From Bradyrhizobium symbiodeficiens (GTDB taxonomy: Bacteria; Pseudomonadota; Alphaproteobacteria; Rhizobiales; Xanthobacteraceae), in NCBI RefSeq assembly GCF_002266465.3, contig NZ_CP029427.2:1924501-1988500 (forward strand): a stretch of 64,000 nucleotides of DNA, read 5' to 3'. The position numbers and the translations under genes were made by a program. Below are positions 1 through 9,026 of this stretch, piece by piece (position 1 is the stretch's first letter; every line of letters begins with the position of its first letter). Below the pieces are notes generated by a model. That model searched no databases. It had not been told where the DNA came from and saw only the letters and a program-made list of their open reading frames with translations.

Positions 1-1504
1 GCTGGTTGAACATGGAATCGACGATGTGGATGAAGGCCTCGTAGCACGAGAAGAAACCGTGGCGGCCGGTGAGCAGGTAGCCTTCGAGCCAGCCCTGGCA
101 GAGATGCTCGCTCAGCACCTCCATGACGCGTCCCTTCTGGGCGAGGTGCACGTCATATGGCTCGATCGGTTCCATCCATACCCGCTCGGTTGCCTCGAAC
201 ACCGCATCGAGTCGGTTTGACGCGGTCTCATCCGGGCCCATGATGCGGAAGTTGCGCTCGGCGGCGTTGAGGCGAATGACGTCGCGCAGGAACTTGCCGA
301 GCTCGCGCGTCGCTTCACCCGTCGTGCCGCCGGGCCGCGGCACGTCCACCGCGAATGCCCGGAAGTCCGGCAGCTTCAGCTCCTTCTTCAATAGCCCGCC
401 ATTGGCGTGCGGATTTGCACCCATGCGGCGATTGCCCGCGGGCGCGAGCGCCTGAAGCTCGGGCATGAGCGCCCCGCTCGCGTCGAACAGCTTTTCGGGC
501 TCGTAGCTGCGCATCCAGTCTTCGAGAATCTTCAGATGCGCCGGATTTTCGCGGCAGCCCGCCACCGGGACTTGATGCGCGCGCCAAAAGCCTTCGACCT
601 TCTTGCCGTCGACCTCTTTCGGACCCGTCCAGCCCTTGGGGCTGCGCAGCACGATCATCGGCCAGCGCGGCCGCTCGACAGTCTTGCGGCCGTCGCGGGC
701 ATGCTGCTGGATCGAACGGATGCTGGCGAACGCGACGTCGAGCGCGTCCGCCATGGCCTGGTGCATCAATTTGGGATCGTCGCCCTCGACGAACAACGGC
801 TCGTGGCCGAAGCCGTGGAACAGGTCACGGATCTCCTCGTCGCGCATCCGCCCGAGCACGGTGGGGTTGGCGATCTTGTAGCCGTTCAGGTGCAGGATCG
901 GCAGCACCGCGCCGTCATGAGCGGGGTTGAGGAACTTGTTGGAGTGCCAGGACGCCGCGAGCGGGCCGGTCTCGGCCTCGCCGTCGCCGACCACGCAGGC
1001 GACGATCAGGTCGGGATTGTCGAACGCCGCGCCATAAGCATGCACCAGCGCGTAGCCGAGCTCGCCGCCCTCGTGGATCGAGCCCGGTGTTTCCGGTGCC
1101 GCATGGCTCGGAATGCCGCCGGGGAAGGAGAACTGCCTGAACAGCTTGCGCAATCCGTCCGTGTCGCGGGCAATGTTGGGATAGATCTCGCTGTAACTGC
1201 CTTCCAGATAGGTGTTGGCGACCATGCCCGGCCCGCCATGGCCGGGGCCGCAGACATAGAGCACGCTGAGATCGAGTGCACTGATGACACGGTTGAGATG
1301 GGCGTAGATGAAGTTCAGGCCGGGCGTCGTGCCCCAATGGCCGAGCAAACGCGGCTTGATGTGCTCGGGGCGCAAGGGCTCGCGCAGCAGCGGATTGTCG
1401 AGCAAATAGATTTGCCCGACGGAGAGGTAGTTCGCGGCGCGCCAGTAGCGATCGAGGAGGTCGAGGTTGCTGCTTGCCGCGGCCGATTGTTGTTGATTTG
1501 TCAT
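1..1504 (-). CDS. xfp: Phosphoketolase (D-xylulose 5-P / D-fructose 6-P), C-terminus off window
   Basis: Thiamine-diphosphate enzyme that cleaves xylulose 5-phosphate (and often fructose 6-phosphate) with phosphate to acetyl phosphate plus glyceraldehyde 3-phosphate or erythrose 4-phosphate. The frame is open from the ATG at 1504 to the left edge, about 501 codons of a family near 790-800. Seen are the family N-terminus ([16 protein letters not shown]), [13 protein letters not shown], the glycine-rich [10 protein letters not shown], the ThDP/Mg motif GDGEAETG followed by [11 protein letters not shown], and near the edge [12 protein letters not shown]. An AGGAA sequence lies about 6 bases before the ATG. 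It is divergent from the radical-SAM gene. The missing C-terminal third is an edge effect, not a truncation. Family assignment is secure; substrate preference is not visible. Confidence 0.96.
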   Translation of the reverse strand, partial: MTNQQQSAAASSNLDLLDRYWRAANYLSVGQIYLLDNPLLREPLRPEHIKPRLLGHWGTTPGLNFIYAHLNRVISALDLSVLYVCGPGHGGPGMVANTYLEGSYSEIYPNIARDTDGLRKLFRQFSFPGGIPSHAAPETPGSIHEGGELGYALVHAYGAAFDNPDLIVACVVGDGEAETGPLAASWHSNKFLNPAHDGAVLPILHLNGYKIANPTVLGRMRDEEIRDLFHGFGHEPLFVEGDDPKLMHQAMADALDVAFASIRSIQQHARDGRKTVERPRWPMIVLRSPKGWTGPKEVDGKKVEGFWRAHQVPVAGCRENPAHLKILEDWMRSYEPEKLFDASGALMPELQALAPAGNRRMGANPHANGGLLKKELKLPDFRAFAVDVPRPGGTTGEATRELGKFLRDVIRLNAAERNFRIMGPDETASNRLDAVFEATERVWMEPIEPYDVHLAQKGRVMEVLSEHLCQGWLEGYLLTGRHGFFSCYEAFIHIVDSMFNQ

Positions 1505-1677
1505 GTTCCTGCTGACCTTCACCCCGGCGATCGTCACCAACATTGTTCCGCGACGATTGATCCCTGGCCGGCATCAAACGAGATCATTGCGACGGGCATG
1601 TTGCGTGAGGTCAAACCGCCGAGCCCGAAATTTGGGCGGCTACTGTGCATGGGGTTGTTTTCCCATTTTTTGTTTGT

Positions 1678-1692
1678 GTTCTTGATTTGTTC
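1678..1692 (+). promoter_or_regulatory. Candidate LexA (SOS) box GTTC-N7-GTTC
   Basis: GTTC at 1678-1681 and GTTC at 1689-1692 are separated by seven bases (TTGATTT). This is the direct-repeat LexA operator form known for Alphaproteobacteria. It ends 23 bases before the ATG of the radical-SAM gene and lies in the divergent promoter region shared with xfp. An exact 8-base match is expected about once by chance in a window of this size, so position is the main support. Confidence 0.55.
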
Positions 1693-1715
1693 CGTTGTCG
1701 TGCTATCTTGGCTTC

Positions 1716-2882
1716 ATGAGTCCAGCAGCATCCTTTCATGCTCTCAAGCACCCGCCGGTCAAGGCGCCCTCCGAGCCGGCGGGTGTGGACTCTGACTTTC
1801 CAGAACTTGGCGTCGCCATCGACCGCGCGCGCAGGCGAGGGCGGGGTGCGCAGTCCAACGCGAGCGGCCGCTATGAGGTCGAGGCCCGTGTCGCCTTCGA
1901 CGACGGCTGGCAGAGCCTGGAAGAGCTGCCGCCGTTCAAGACCAACGTCGCGGTCGACACCTCGCGCAAGGTGATCACCCGCAACGAGAGCCCCGATATC
2001 GGCTTCGACCGTTCGATCAATCCCTATCGCGGCTGCGAGCACGGGTGTGTTTATTGCTTCGCGCGGCCGACCCACGCCTATCTTGGCCTGTCTCCGGGGC
2101 TCGACTTCGAGTCAAAACTGTTCGTCAAGCCCGAGGCGCCGGCGCTGCTGGAGAAAGAGCTCGCCGCGACCGGCTACGAGCCGCGGATGATCGCGATCGG
2201 CACCAACACCGACCCCTATCAGCCGATCGAGCGCGAGCGAAAGATCATGCGCGGCATTCTGGAGGTGCTGGAGCGTGCCGGCCATCCCGTCGGCATCGTC
2301 ACCAAATCGGCGCTGGTGGTGCGCGACATCGACATTCTCGCGCGCATGGCCAAGCGCAACCTCGCCAAGGTCGCGATCTCGGTCACCTCGCTCGATCCGA
2401 AGCTGGCGCGCACCATGGAGCCGCGGGCCTCGACGCCGCCGAAGCGGCTGGAGGCGCTGAAGCAGCTCTCGGATGCCGGCATCCCGACCACCGTGATGGT
2501 CGCGCCCGTGATTCCCGCGCTGAACGATTCCGAGATCGAGCGCATCCTCGATGCCGCCGCTCATGCCGGCGTCAAGGAAGCCTCCTATGTGCTGCTGCGG
2601 CTGCCGCTGGAGGTGCGCGATCTGTTCCGCGAATGGCTGATGGCGAACTATCCGGACCGCTATCGCCACGTCTTCACGCTGATCCGCGAGATGCGCGGCG
2701 GGCGCGACTACGACGCGAAATGGGGCGAGCGGATGAAGGGCACCGGACCGATGGCCTGGACCATCGGCCGCCGCTTCGAGATCGCCTGCGAACGGCTTGG
2801 TCTCAACAAGCGGCGCTCCAAGCTGACCACGGATCATTTTGCCCGGCCGAAGCGGAACGGCGATCAGCTCAGCCTGTTCTGA
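1716..2882 (+). CDS. PA0069-family radical SAM protein (SplB-like)
   Basis: Radical S-adenosylmethionine enzyme of the spore-photoproduct-lyase-like (COG1533) group, 388 residues; the reaction of the PA0069 subfamily is not known. The 4Fe-4S motif is C107-x3-C111-x2-C114 in RGCEHGCVYCFARPTH. Downstream lie GTNTDPYQPIE and ITKSALVVRDID-type strands of the radical-SAM barrel. The first ~75 residues are a basic, low-complexity extension. A TTG at 1695 is in frame, but the ATG at 1716 gives the usual start. Placement directly behind a GTTC-N7-GTTC box suggests damage induction and a DNA-repair role (inference). A VOC protein follows 22 bp downstream, probably co-transcribed. Confidence 0.9.
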   Translation: MSPAASFHALKHPPVKAPSEPAGVDSDFPELGVAIDRARRRGRGAQSNASGRYEVEARVAFDDGWQSLEELPPFKTNVAVDTSRKVITRNESPDIGFDRSINPYRGCEHGCVYCFARPTHAYLGLSPGLDFESKLFVKPEAPALLEKELAATGYEPRMIAIGTNTDPYQPIERERKIMRGILEVLERAGHPVGIVTKSALVVRDIDILARMAKRNLAKVAISVTSLDPKLARTMEPRASTPPKRLEALKQLSDAGIPTTVMVAPVIPALNDSEIERILDAAAHAGVKEASYVLLRLPLEVRDLFREWLMANYPDRYRHVFTLIREMRGGRDYDAKWGERMKGTGPMAWTIGRRFEIACERLGLNKRRSKLTTDHFARPKRNGDQLSLF

Positions 2883-2904
2883 ACGGGAAGCGGGAGAGGC
2901 TCGC

Positions 2905-3360
2905 ATGAGCAAGCCATTGCAGGACCCGGTGCCGCGGCTCACCGTCATCACGCTCGGCGTCAGCGATATCCGCGCCAGCATCGCGTTTTATGATGCCCTC
3001 GGCTTTTCGCGCCGGCTGAAGGCGACCGGCGAGGCGGTGGCGTTCTACGACACCGGCGGTCCGGTGCTCGCGCTGTATCCGTGGGATCAGCTTGCGGCCG
3101 ACGCCCAGCTCCCGGACGATCCAAGGCCGGCGGCCTTCCGGGGTGTGACGCTCGCCTGGAACTGCGCCACGCGTGAAGAGGTGGATGCCGTGCTGGCCTT
3201 CGCCCTCAGCAAGGCGGCGAAACTGGTGAAGGCCGCGCACGAGACCGGTTACGGCGGTTATTCCGGTTATTTCGCCGACCCCGACGGCCATCCCTGGGAG
3301 GTCGTGGTCGCACCCGGTATCGAGGTCGGCAAGGATCGGCGGGTGCATCTGGCGGAGTAG
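2905..3360 (+). CDS. VOC-family (glyoxalase/dioxygenase fold) protein
   Basis: 151-residue protein of the vicinal oxygen chelate superfamily. The N-terminal half has LTVITLGVSDIRASIAFYDA and GFSRRL; the C-terminal half ends in GYSGYFADPDGHPWEVVVAP, the typical second VOC module with its metal-ligand Glu. The first-module His ligand is not obvious, so it may be a divergent or non-metal member. The ATG at 2905 follows GGGAGAGG by six bases; an upstream in-frame extension would run into the radical-SAM gene and is unlikely. Substrate unknown. Confidence 0.85.
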   Translation: MSKPLQDPVPRLTVITLGVSDIRASIAFYDALGFSRRLKATGEAVAFYDTGGPVLALYPWDQLAADAQLPDDPRPAAFRGVTLAWNCATREEVDAVLAFALSKAAKLVKAAHETGYGGYSGYFADPDGHPWEVVVAPGIEVGKDRRVHLAE

Positions 3361-3432
3361 GGCAGGCTGAATAGCGGGTATTGCGAAGGTTCCCGGTTGC
3401 GCCGGCCGGGCCGCTTGCGCACGATCCCGGCC

Positions 3433-4284
3433 ATGATTCGGGACAAGTCCGCCAAGACACAGGCCAAAGACGCGCCAAACAAGGACGCTGCGAAGAAGGC
3501 AGCGCCCGCCAAGGCCGGCAAAGCGCCTGCGGCCAAGGTGGCCGGCAAGAGCGCGGGCAAGAAAGGCATCATCGCGATCGCTCCCCCAAGCTTCCGCCGC
3601 GAGCGCGCGCTGATCAAGCGCGGCGTCTGGCCGGTCGCCGGCTGCGACGAAGCCGGCCGCGGGCCGCTCGCCGGGCCCGTGGTGGCTGCGGCCGTGATTC
3701 TCGACCCCAACCGCATCCCGCGCGGCATCGACGATTCCAAGCGTCTGACCGCGGAGGAGCGCGAAAGACTGTTCGACAAAATCTGCGCCACGGCCCAGGT
3801 CTCGGTCGCCGTCGCGTCGCCCTCGCGAATCGACCGCGACAACATATTGCGGGCCTCATTATGGGCGCTGAAGCGCGCCGTGGTGGCTCTGCCGGAGGCG
3901 CCGAGGCACGTCTTCGTCGACGGCCGCGACCGGCTCGACACACCTTGCAACTGCGAAGCCGTGATCGGCGGCGACGGCATCGTGCTGTCGATCGCCGCGG
4001 CCTCCATCGTCGCCAAGGTGACGCGCGACCGCCTGATGTGCGCGCTGGCGCAGGACTGCCCCGGCTACGGCTTCGAGCAACACAAGGGCTATGGCGTCCC
4101 CGAGCACCTCGATGCGCTGAACCGCCTTGGCCCCACCGTCCACCACCGCCGCTTCTTTGCCCCGGTCGCGGCCGCGCGTGCCAAGCACATGCCGTGGACG
4201 GTCGAGCCGGTGCAGGATTTGTTTGGGGTCACCGAGGTCCAGGTGGAAGCCAGTGTCGAGGTTGACGCCGGGGCAAATCTCTAA
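3433..4284 (+). CDS. rnhB: Ribonuclease HII with Lys/Ala-rich N-terminal tail
   Basis: Endonuclease that cuts RNA in RNA-DNA hybrids and removes misincorporated ribonucleotides. The catalytic core begins near residue 66 with [16 protein letters not shown] (D72, E73), then DDSKRL, VDGRD (D163) and VTRDRLM (D199); [11 protein letters not shown] and HHRRFF complete the family pattern. All four acidic residues are present. Residues about 5-46 form a Lys/Ala-rich, probably disordered extension resembling histone H1 tails. In-frame alternatives upstream (from 3397) are less likely than the ATG at 3433. The same kind of tail appears on PPDK in this window. Confidence 0.95.
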   Translation: MIRDKSAKTQAKDAPNKDAAKKAAPAKAGKAPAAKVAGKSAGKKGIIAIAPPSFRRERALIKRGVWPVAGCDEAGRGPLAGPVVAAAVILDPNRIPRGIDDSKRLTAEERERLFDKICATAQVSVAVASPSRIDRDNILRASLWALKRAVVALPEAPRHVFVDGRDRLDTPCNCEAVIGGDGIVLSIAAASIVAKVTRDRLMCALAQDCPGYGFEQHKGYGVPEHLDALNRLGPTVHHRRFFAPVAAARAKHMPWTVEPVQDLFGVTEVQVEASVEVDAGANL

Positions 4285-4309
4285 GGATACCGTCGAATAG
4301 CTTTCGCAT

Positions 4310-4395
4310 CGTCATGGCCGGGCTTGACCCGGCCATCCACGTCTTGCCCGTGACACGAAAGAACGTGGATGCCCGGGCCAAGCCCGGGCATGACG
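4310..4395. repeat. Intergenic palindromic repeat, family B (copy 1)
   Basis: Long imperfect inverted repeat starting CGTCATGGCCGGGCTTG and ending AAGCCCGGGCATGACG, with an inner CCACGTCTT / AACGTGGAT pair. The other copy is at 28318-28410. It lies between rnhB and the GT39-like gene. No transposase is near. Confidence 0.85.
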
Positions 4396-4494
4396 GGCAA
4401 ACCGTCGTTGCCACGACGCGTGACGCCCCTTATCAAAGTATACGTGAGCGAATAGGGCCGGCTGGACGGGTTGGCTGCATCTTTCGGGCGTTGC

Positions 4495-6003
4495 ATGCGG
4501 TTTACCTCCCTGGTCATCGAGCTCATTCGCGCCCGGCCGCGGCTGATCGTCTGGATCGCCGTGCTGCTGCAGGCCGCGATGTGGCTGTTCGTCGCGCTGG
4601 TGTTCTATCGCAGCCCGCCCGGCGCCCTCGCGACGCTGCTGGCTTTCGGACGCGAATACCAGGTCGGCACCGATCTCGGCCCACCCTTGCCGGTCTGGCT
4701 CGCCGACATCGCCTATCGCGCCGCCGGCGGCCACATGTTCGGCGTCTATGTGCTGGCCGAGCTCTGCGAGATCGCGACCTTCATCACGCTCTACTACCTG
4801 TCCCGCGCCGTGGTCGGCTCGCAGCAGGCGGTGCTCGCCGTGCTCTTGACCATGACGGTGCTCGCCTTCTCCTCGTCGGCGCTCGACTTCGGCCCCCTCG
4901 TCCTGGCCCGGCCGCTCTGGGCGCTACTGCTGCTGCACTCCTGGCAAATCATCGGCCAGCGTCGCGGCAATGCCTGGTTCGCCTGGTCGATCGAGGCCGG
5001 TCTGTTGCTGCTGACGACACCCGCGGCGATCTTCCTGCTGCTGCTGCTCGTCGTCTTTGCGGTGTCAACCGCCGGCGGCCGCCGGACGCTGCGCGCGCTC
5101 GATCCGTTATTCGCGCTGATCGTCGTCGCGGTGCTGGCGCTGCCCTACGCGGTCTGGCTGATGCGCGCGGAGACGCTGGTGATGCCGGCCCTGCCGCAAG
5201 TCGCGGAGCTGAAGGCCCGAGCTCTGCAAGCGGCCTGGCTGCTCGGCGGCCTCGTGCTCGGTGCGGCCGCGATACCCGCGCTGACCTTCCTCAACACCGG
5301 CCTGTTCGCCGGCAAGGGCGAGGAGCCGCCGATCATCTATCGGCCGCCGGTCGAATCGCTCGCTCGCAACTTCGTCTATTTCTTCGCGCTGGCGCCTGCG
5401 CTGGGCGCGGTGCTGATCTCCGGCCTGCTCGGGCTCGACTCCGTCGTCGGAGGTGCTGGCGTCGTGCTGGTCATGTCCGGGCTTGCCGTGGTGGTTGCGG
5501 CCGGGGATCTCATTGCGATGCGCCGCGCGCGGATGCTGCGCATGGTGTGGGCCGCGGCCGTCGTGGCGCCGGCCGTGGGCGTCGTGCTCGCCGTCCTGCT
5601 GCTGCCCTGGACCGGCACCGGCGAGATCGCGACCTCGATGCCGGCGCGTGCGATCTCGGACTTCTTCGACGAGAGCTTTGCCCGCCGCACCAACCATCGC
5701 CTGCGCGCGGTGGCCGGCGAGACGTCGCTTGCAAGCCTGATCACGCTGCATTCCGGCCGGCCGCATCTCTTCATCGATGCCGACCCCGCGCGCACGCCGT
5801 GGATCAATCAGGCCAAATTCAGCGAGACCGGCGGCGTCGTGGTCTGGCGCGCCTCCGATACCGCCGGCACGCCGCCGCCGGACATCCTGAAGCGCTTTCC
5901 CGGCATCGTGCCGGAGGTGCCGCGCGCCTTCGAATGGCTGGTGACCGGTCGCCAGCAGCTGCTGCGCGTCGGCTGGGCCATCGTGCGGCCGAAGGGGACG
6001 TAG
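4495..6003 (+). CDS. GT39-type multi-pass membrane protein (putative glycosyltransferase)
   Basis: 502-residue integral membrane protein. Hydrophobic segments begin near residues 15-40 (LIVWIAVLLQAAMWLFVALV) and recur to about residue 380; a soluble stretch of about 125 residues follows and ends in VGWAIVRPK. The layout matches the PMT/ArnT-like GT-C family 39 proteins that use polyprenyl-phosphate sugars, with the first loop carrying YQVGTDLGPPLPVWL where the family has its acidic catalytic residue. Sugar and acceptor cannot be told from the sequence. The ATG at 4495 was chosen over a TTG at 4471. It is monocistronic, bounded by repeats on both sides. Confidence 0.75.
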   Translation: MRFTSLVIELIRARPRLIVWIAVLLQAAMWLFVALVFYRSPPGALATLLAFGREYQVGTDLGPPLPVWLADIAYRAAGGHMFGVYVLAELCEIATFITLYYLSRAVVGSQQAVLAVLLTMTVLAFSSSALDFGPLVLARPLWALLLLHSWQIIGQRRGNAWFAWSIEAGLLLLTTPAAIFLLLLLVVFAVSTAGGRRTLRALDPLFALIVVAVLALPYAVWLMRAETLVMPALPQVAELKARALQAAWLLGGLVLGAAAIPALTFLNTGLFAGKGEEPPIIYRPPVESLARNFVYFFALAPALGAVLISGLLGLDSVVGGAGVVLVMSGLAVVVAAGDLIAMRRARMLRMVWAAAVVAPAVGVVLAVLLLPWTGTGEIATSMPARAISDFFDESFARRTNHRLRAVAGETSLASLITLHSGRPHLFIDADPARTPWINQAKFSETGGVVVWRASDTAGTPPPDILKRFPGIVPEVPRAFEWLVTGRQQLLRVGWAIVRPKGT

Positions 6004-6020
6004 CGACAAACGCAGAAATT

Positions 6021-6115
6021 GTAGGGTGGGCAAAGGCGCATAGCGCCGTGCCCACGTCGGCTCTGTCCGGCGCCACGATAGAGTTGGTGGGCACGCTGCG
6101 CTTTGCCCACCCGAC
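6021..6115. repeat. Intergenic palindromic repeat, family A (copy 1)
   Basis: Begins GTAGGGTGGGCAAAGGCGC and ends CTTTGCCCACCCGAC, with an inner GTGCCCAC / GTGGGCAC pair. Five copies are in the window (6.0, 11.8, 19.1, 44.3 and 51.9 kb). It lies between the GT39-like gene and the convergent uracil-DNA glycosylase. Confidence 0.88.
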
Positions 6116-6124
6116 GAGAGCTCG

Positions 6125-6931
6125 CTATCCCGCCAGCACCTTGGCGATCGCGCGCAGATCCTGCCAGGCCAGCCGCTTGTAGGACGGCGAGCGCAACAGA
6201 TAGGCCGGGTGGAACGTCGGCAGCGCGCGGATGGTGCGCGCCCCTGTCTCATAGTCGAACCAGCGGCCGCGCGTGCGCATGATGCCCTCGCGTGTCGACA
6301 GCAGCGTCTGCGTCGAGGGATTGCCGAGCGTCACCAGCACGTCGGGATTCACCAGCTCGATCTGGCGCTGGATGAAGGGCAGGCAGATCTGCGTCTCCTG
6401 CGGCGTCGGCGTGCGGTTGCCGGGCGGCCGCCACGGAATCACGTTGGCGATGTAGGCCGTGCTGCGGTTGAGGCCGATGGCTCCCATCATCAGATCGAGC
6501 AGCTTGCCGCTGCGTCCGACGAAGGGCAGTCCCTCGATGTCCTCGTCGCGGCCCGGCGCTTCGCCCACGAACATGATGCGCGCCTGCGGATTGCCGTCGG
6601 CGAACACCAACCGCGTCGCGGTGTGCTTCAGCGCGCAGCCCTCGAAGCTTTGCATCAGCTCGCGCAGCGCTTCCAGCGTCGGCGCAGTGCGCGCGGCTTC
6701 GCGTGCGGAGGCGATCGCGATGTCGGGCGCCGGTGCGGCCTCGCCGCGCATGGTCGCAGGGGCGGCGACGGGGCGAGGTGCCTCGACCGGAGGCGCCACG
6801 CGCGGAGCCGGCGGCGGGGCGTCCAATTCCGCCAGGCGGTCGATCGGTTCCTCCGCGAGCGCGCAATCCACCCCGGCCTCCAGATAGAAGGCGAGAAGCT
6901 CTCGGACGGTGGGTGCGGGCTCGGGGATCAT
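6125..6931 (-). CDS. Family-4-type uracil-DNA glycosylase
   Basis: Removes uracil from DNA to start base-excision repair. The active-site motif is GEAPGRDED (residues 123-131), followed by [27 protein letters not shown], and the second motif TFHPAYLLR (239-247), as in family 4 UDGs; 268 residues with a Pro/Ala-rich linker at about 38-70. Classical family-4 enzymes hold a 4Fe-4S cluster with four Cys. Here only C99 and C183 match those positions; the partner of C99 is absent and the third is W168 in the WRPPG motif. Cluster binding is therefore doubtful. It is convergent with the upstream gene and divergent from ETF-QO. Confidence 0.9.
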   Translation of the reverse strand: MIPEPAPTVRELLAFYLEAGVDCALAEEPIDRLAELDAPPPAPRVAPPVEAPRPVAAPATMRGEAAPAPDIAIASAREAARTAPTLEALRELMQSFEGCALKHTATRLVFADGNPQARIMFVGEAPGRDEDIEGLPFVGRSGKLLDLMMGAIGLNRSTAYIANVIPWRPPGNRTPTPQETQICLPFIQRQIELVNPDVLVTLGNPSTQTLLSTREGIMRTRGRWFDYETGARTIRALPTFHPAYLLRSPSYKRLAWQDLRAIAKVLAG

Positions 6932-7068
6932 TTGGAAAGTCAGACTATTAGTTCATCTTAGGCCGCCTTGCATCCCAGCGGAACGCATTTCCGCTGTTGT
7001 CCTACCCGGAAAAATCGGAAACAAGGGGGCGCAAACGACCAAGGAACCGTCTCAAGGGCTGAGATCAG

Positions 7069-8730
7069 ATGAGCACCGAAGAACTTCCCCCGCGCGAATC
7101 CATGGAATTCGACGTCGTCATCGTCGGCGCCGGCCCCTCCGGCTTGTCGGCCGCGATCCGGCTGAAGCAGCTCAATGCCGATCTCAACGTCGTCGTGGTG
7201 GAGAAGGGCTCCGAGGTCGGTGCGCACATTCTCTCCGGCGCGGTGATCGATCCTGCCGGCCTCGACAGGCTGATTCCGGACTGGCGCGAGGATTCCGACT
7301 GCCCGCTGAAGACCCAGGTGAAGGACGACCGGTTCTACTGGATGACGGCTGGCGGTGCGATCAAGCTGCCGAATTTCATGATGCCGCCGCTGATGGACAA
7401 CCATCATTGCTACATCGGCTCGCTCGGCAATGTCTGCCGCTGGCTGGCGCGCAAGGCCGAAGCGCTCGGCGTCGAGATCTATCCGGGCTTTGCTGCGGCC
7501 GAGGTGCTCTATGACGACGCCGGCAACGTCAAGGGCATTGCCACCGGCGACATGGGCATCGGCCGGGACGGCAAGCCGAAGGACTCTTTTACCCGTGGCA
7601 TGGAGTTGCTCGGCAAGTACACGCTGTTCGCCGAAGGCGCTCGCGGCAGCCTGACCAAGCAGCTCATCGCCAAGTTCGCGCTCGACTCCAAGTGCGAGCC
7701 GGCGAAGTTCGGCATCGGCCTCAAGGAAGTCTGGCAGATCGATCCCGCCAAGCACCAGAAGGGCATGATCCAGCATTCCTTCGGCTGGCCGCTAGATCTG
7801 AAGACCGGCGGCGGCTCGTTCCTCTATCATTACGACGACAATCTCGTGGCCGTCGGCTTCGTCGTGCATCTGAACTACGACGATCCCTACCTGTCGCCGT
7901 TCGACGAGTTCCAGCGCTTCAAGACGCATCCTTCGATCCGCGGCACCTTTGAAGGCGCCAAGCGCCTTGCCTATGGTGCGCGCGCCATCACCGAAGGCGG
8001 CTATCAGTCGGTGCCGAGGCTGAGCTTCCCCGGCGGCGCCCTGATCGGCTGCGCGGCTGGCTTCGTCAACGTGCCGCGCATCAAGGGCGTGCACAATGCG
8101 ATGGGCACCGGCATGCTCGCGGCTGAACATGCCGCGGCGGCGCTCGCCGCCGATCGCGCCAATGACGAACTCGTCGACTACGAAAATGCGTGGCGTTCCT
8201 CGTCGGTCGGCAAGGATCTGTTCCTGGTCCGCAACGTCAAGCCGCTGTGGTCGAAGTTCGGCACCGTGCTGGGCGTCGCGCTGGGCGGCCTCGACATGTG
8301 GTGCAACACGCTGTTCGGCGGCTCGCTGTTCGGCACCCAGGCGCACGCCAAGCCCGATCGCGCCACGCTCGATCCGGCCAAGAGCCACGCGCCCAAGAAC
8401 TACCCGAAGCCGGACGGCAAGATTTCCTTCGACAAGCTGTCCTCGGTATTCCTGTCCAACACCAACCATGAGGAGGACCAGCCGGTTCATCTCAAGGTCA
8501 CCGACATGAACCTGCAAAAGACCTCCGAGCACGACGTGTTCGCCGGTCCCTCGAATCGCTATTGCCCGGCCGGCGTCTACGAATGGGTCGAAGAGGGCAC
8601 GAGCCCGCGTTTCCAGATCAACGCCCAGAACTGCGTCCACTGCAAAACCTGCGACGTGAAGGATCCCAACGGCAACATCACCTGGGTTCCCCCCGAGGGC
8701 GGCGGCGGCCCGAACTATGAGGCGATGTAA
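7069..8730 (+). CDS. Electron transfer flavoprotein-ubiquinone oxidoreductase
   Basis: Membrane-associated FAD and 4Fe-4S enzyme passing electrons from reduced ETF to ubiquinone, linking fatty-acid and amino-acid dehydrogenation to respiration. 553 residues, full family length. The FAD-binding GAGPSG is at residues 20-25. The single 4Fe-4S cluster is held by C499, C522, C525 and C528 (YCPAGVYEW and NCVHCKTCDVKDP). An ubiquinone-site region GGFVNVPRIKGVHNAMGTGM is present. No ETF subunits lie beside it, so the partner genes are elsewhere. About 300 bp separate it from the next gene. Confidence 0.96.
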   Translation: MSTEELPPRESMEFDVVIVGAGPSGLSAAIRLKQLNADLNVVVVEKGSEVGAHILSGAVIDPAGLDRLIPDWREDSDCPLKTQVKDDRFYWMTAGGAIKLPNFMMPPLMDNHHCYIGSLGNVCRWLARKAEALGVEIYPGFAAAEVLYDDAGNVKGIATGDMGIGRDGKPKDSFTRGMELLGKYTLFAEGARGSLTKQLIAKFALDSKCEPAKFGIGLKEVWQIDPAKHQKGMIQHSFGWPLDLKTGGGSFLYHYDDNLVAVGFVVHLNYDDPYLSPFDEFQRFKTHPSIRGTFEGAKRLAYGARAITEGGYQSVPRLSFPGGALIGCAAGFVNVPRIKGVHNAMGTGMLAAEHAAAALAADRANDELVDYENAWRSSSVGKDLFLVRNVKPLWSKFGTVLGVALGGLDMWCNTLFGGSLFGTQAHAKPDRATLDPAKSHAPKNYPKPDGKISFDKLSSVFLSNTNHEEDQPVHLKVTDMNLQKTSEHDVFAGPSNRYCPAGVYEWVEEGTSPRFQINAQNCVHCKTCDVKDPNGNITWVPPEGGGGPNYEAM

Positions 8731-9026
8731 GAGCCGGCCAAGCAAGCAGACCTGATCACGAGGGTGATCCGGCGCACGTTCGCGTGAGGACACGGCTGCG
8801 GCCACCGGTCGCGGCCACGATAAGGCCATACTGGCAGCGTCTTGGGACGGCTCTTGGCCGATTTAAGGCATGCGGAGGGGATCGTCCGGCCCGAATCCTT
8901 GCGGCGAAGCGCCAAAAGCGGCATTGTCCGACCCGACGGTTCCGGGTCACCATGCCACCGGCCGCGTTCGCTTGCGATACGGCCCTCTGCTGCAAACCAG
9001 GCACCACCAACCCAAGGCGAGCCCTG

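Noticed and set aside
407..1795. 462-codon plus-strand ORF at the left edge
   Set aside because: Antisense shadow of phosphoketolase; translation has no family features, whereas the minus frame reads as full phosphoketolase.
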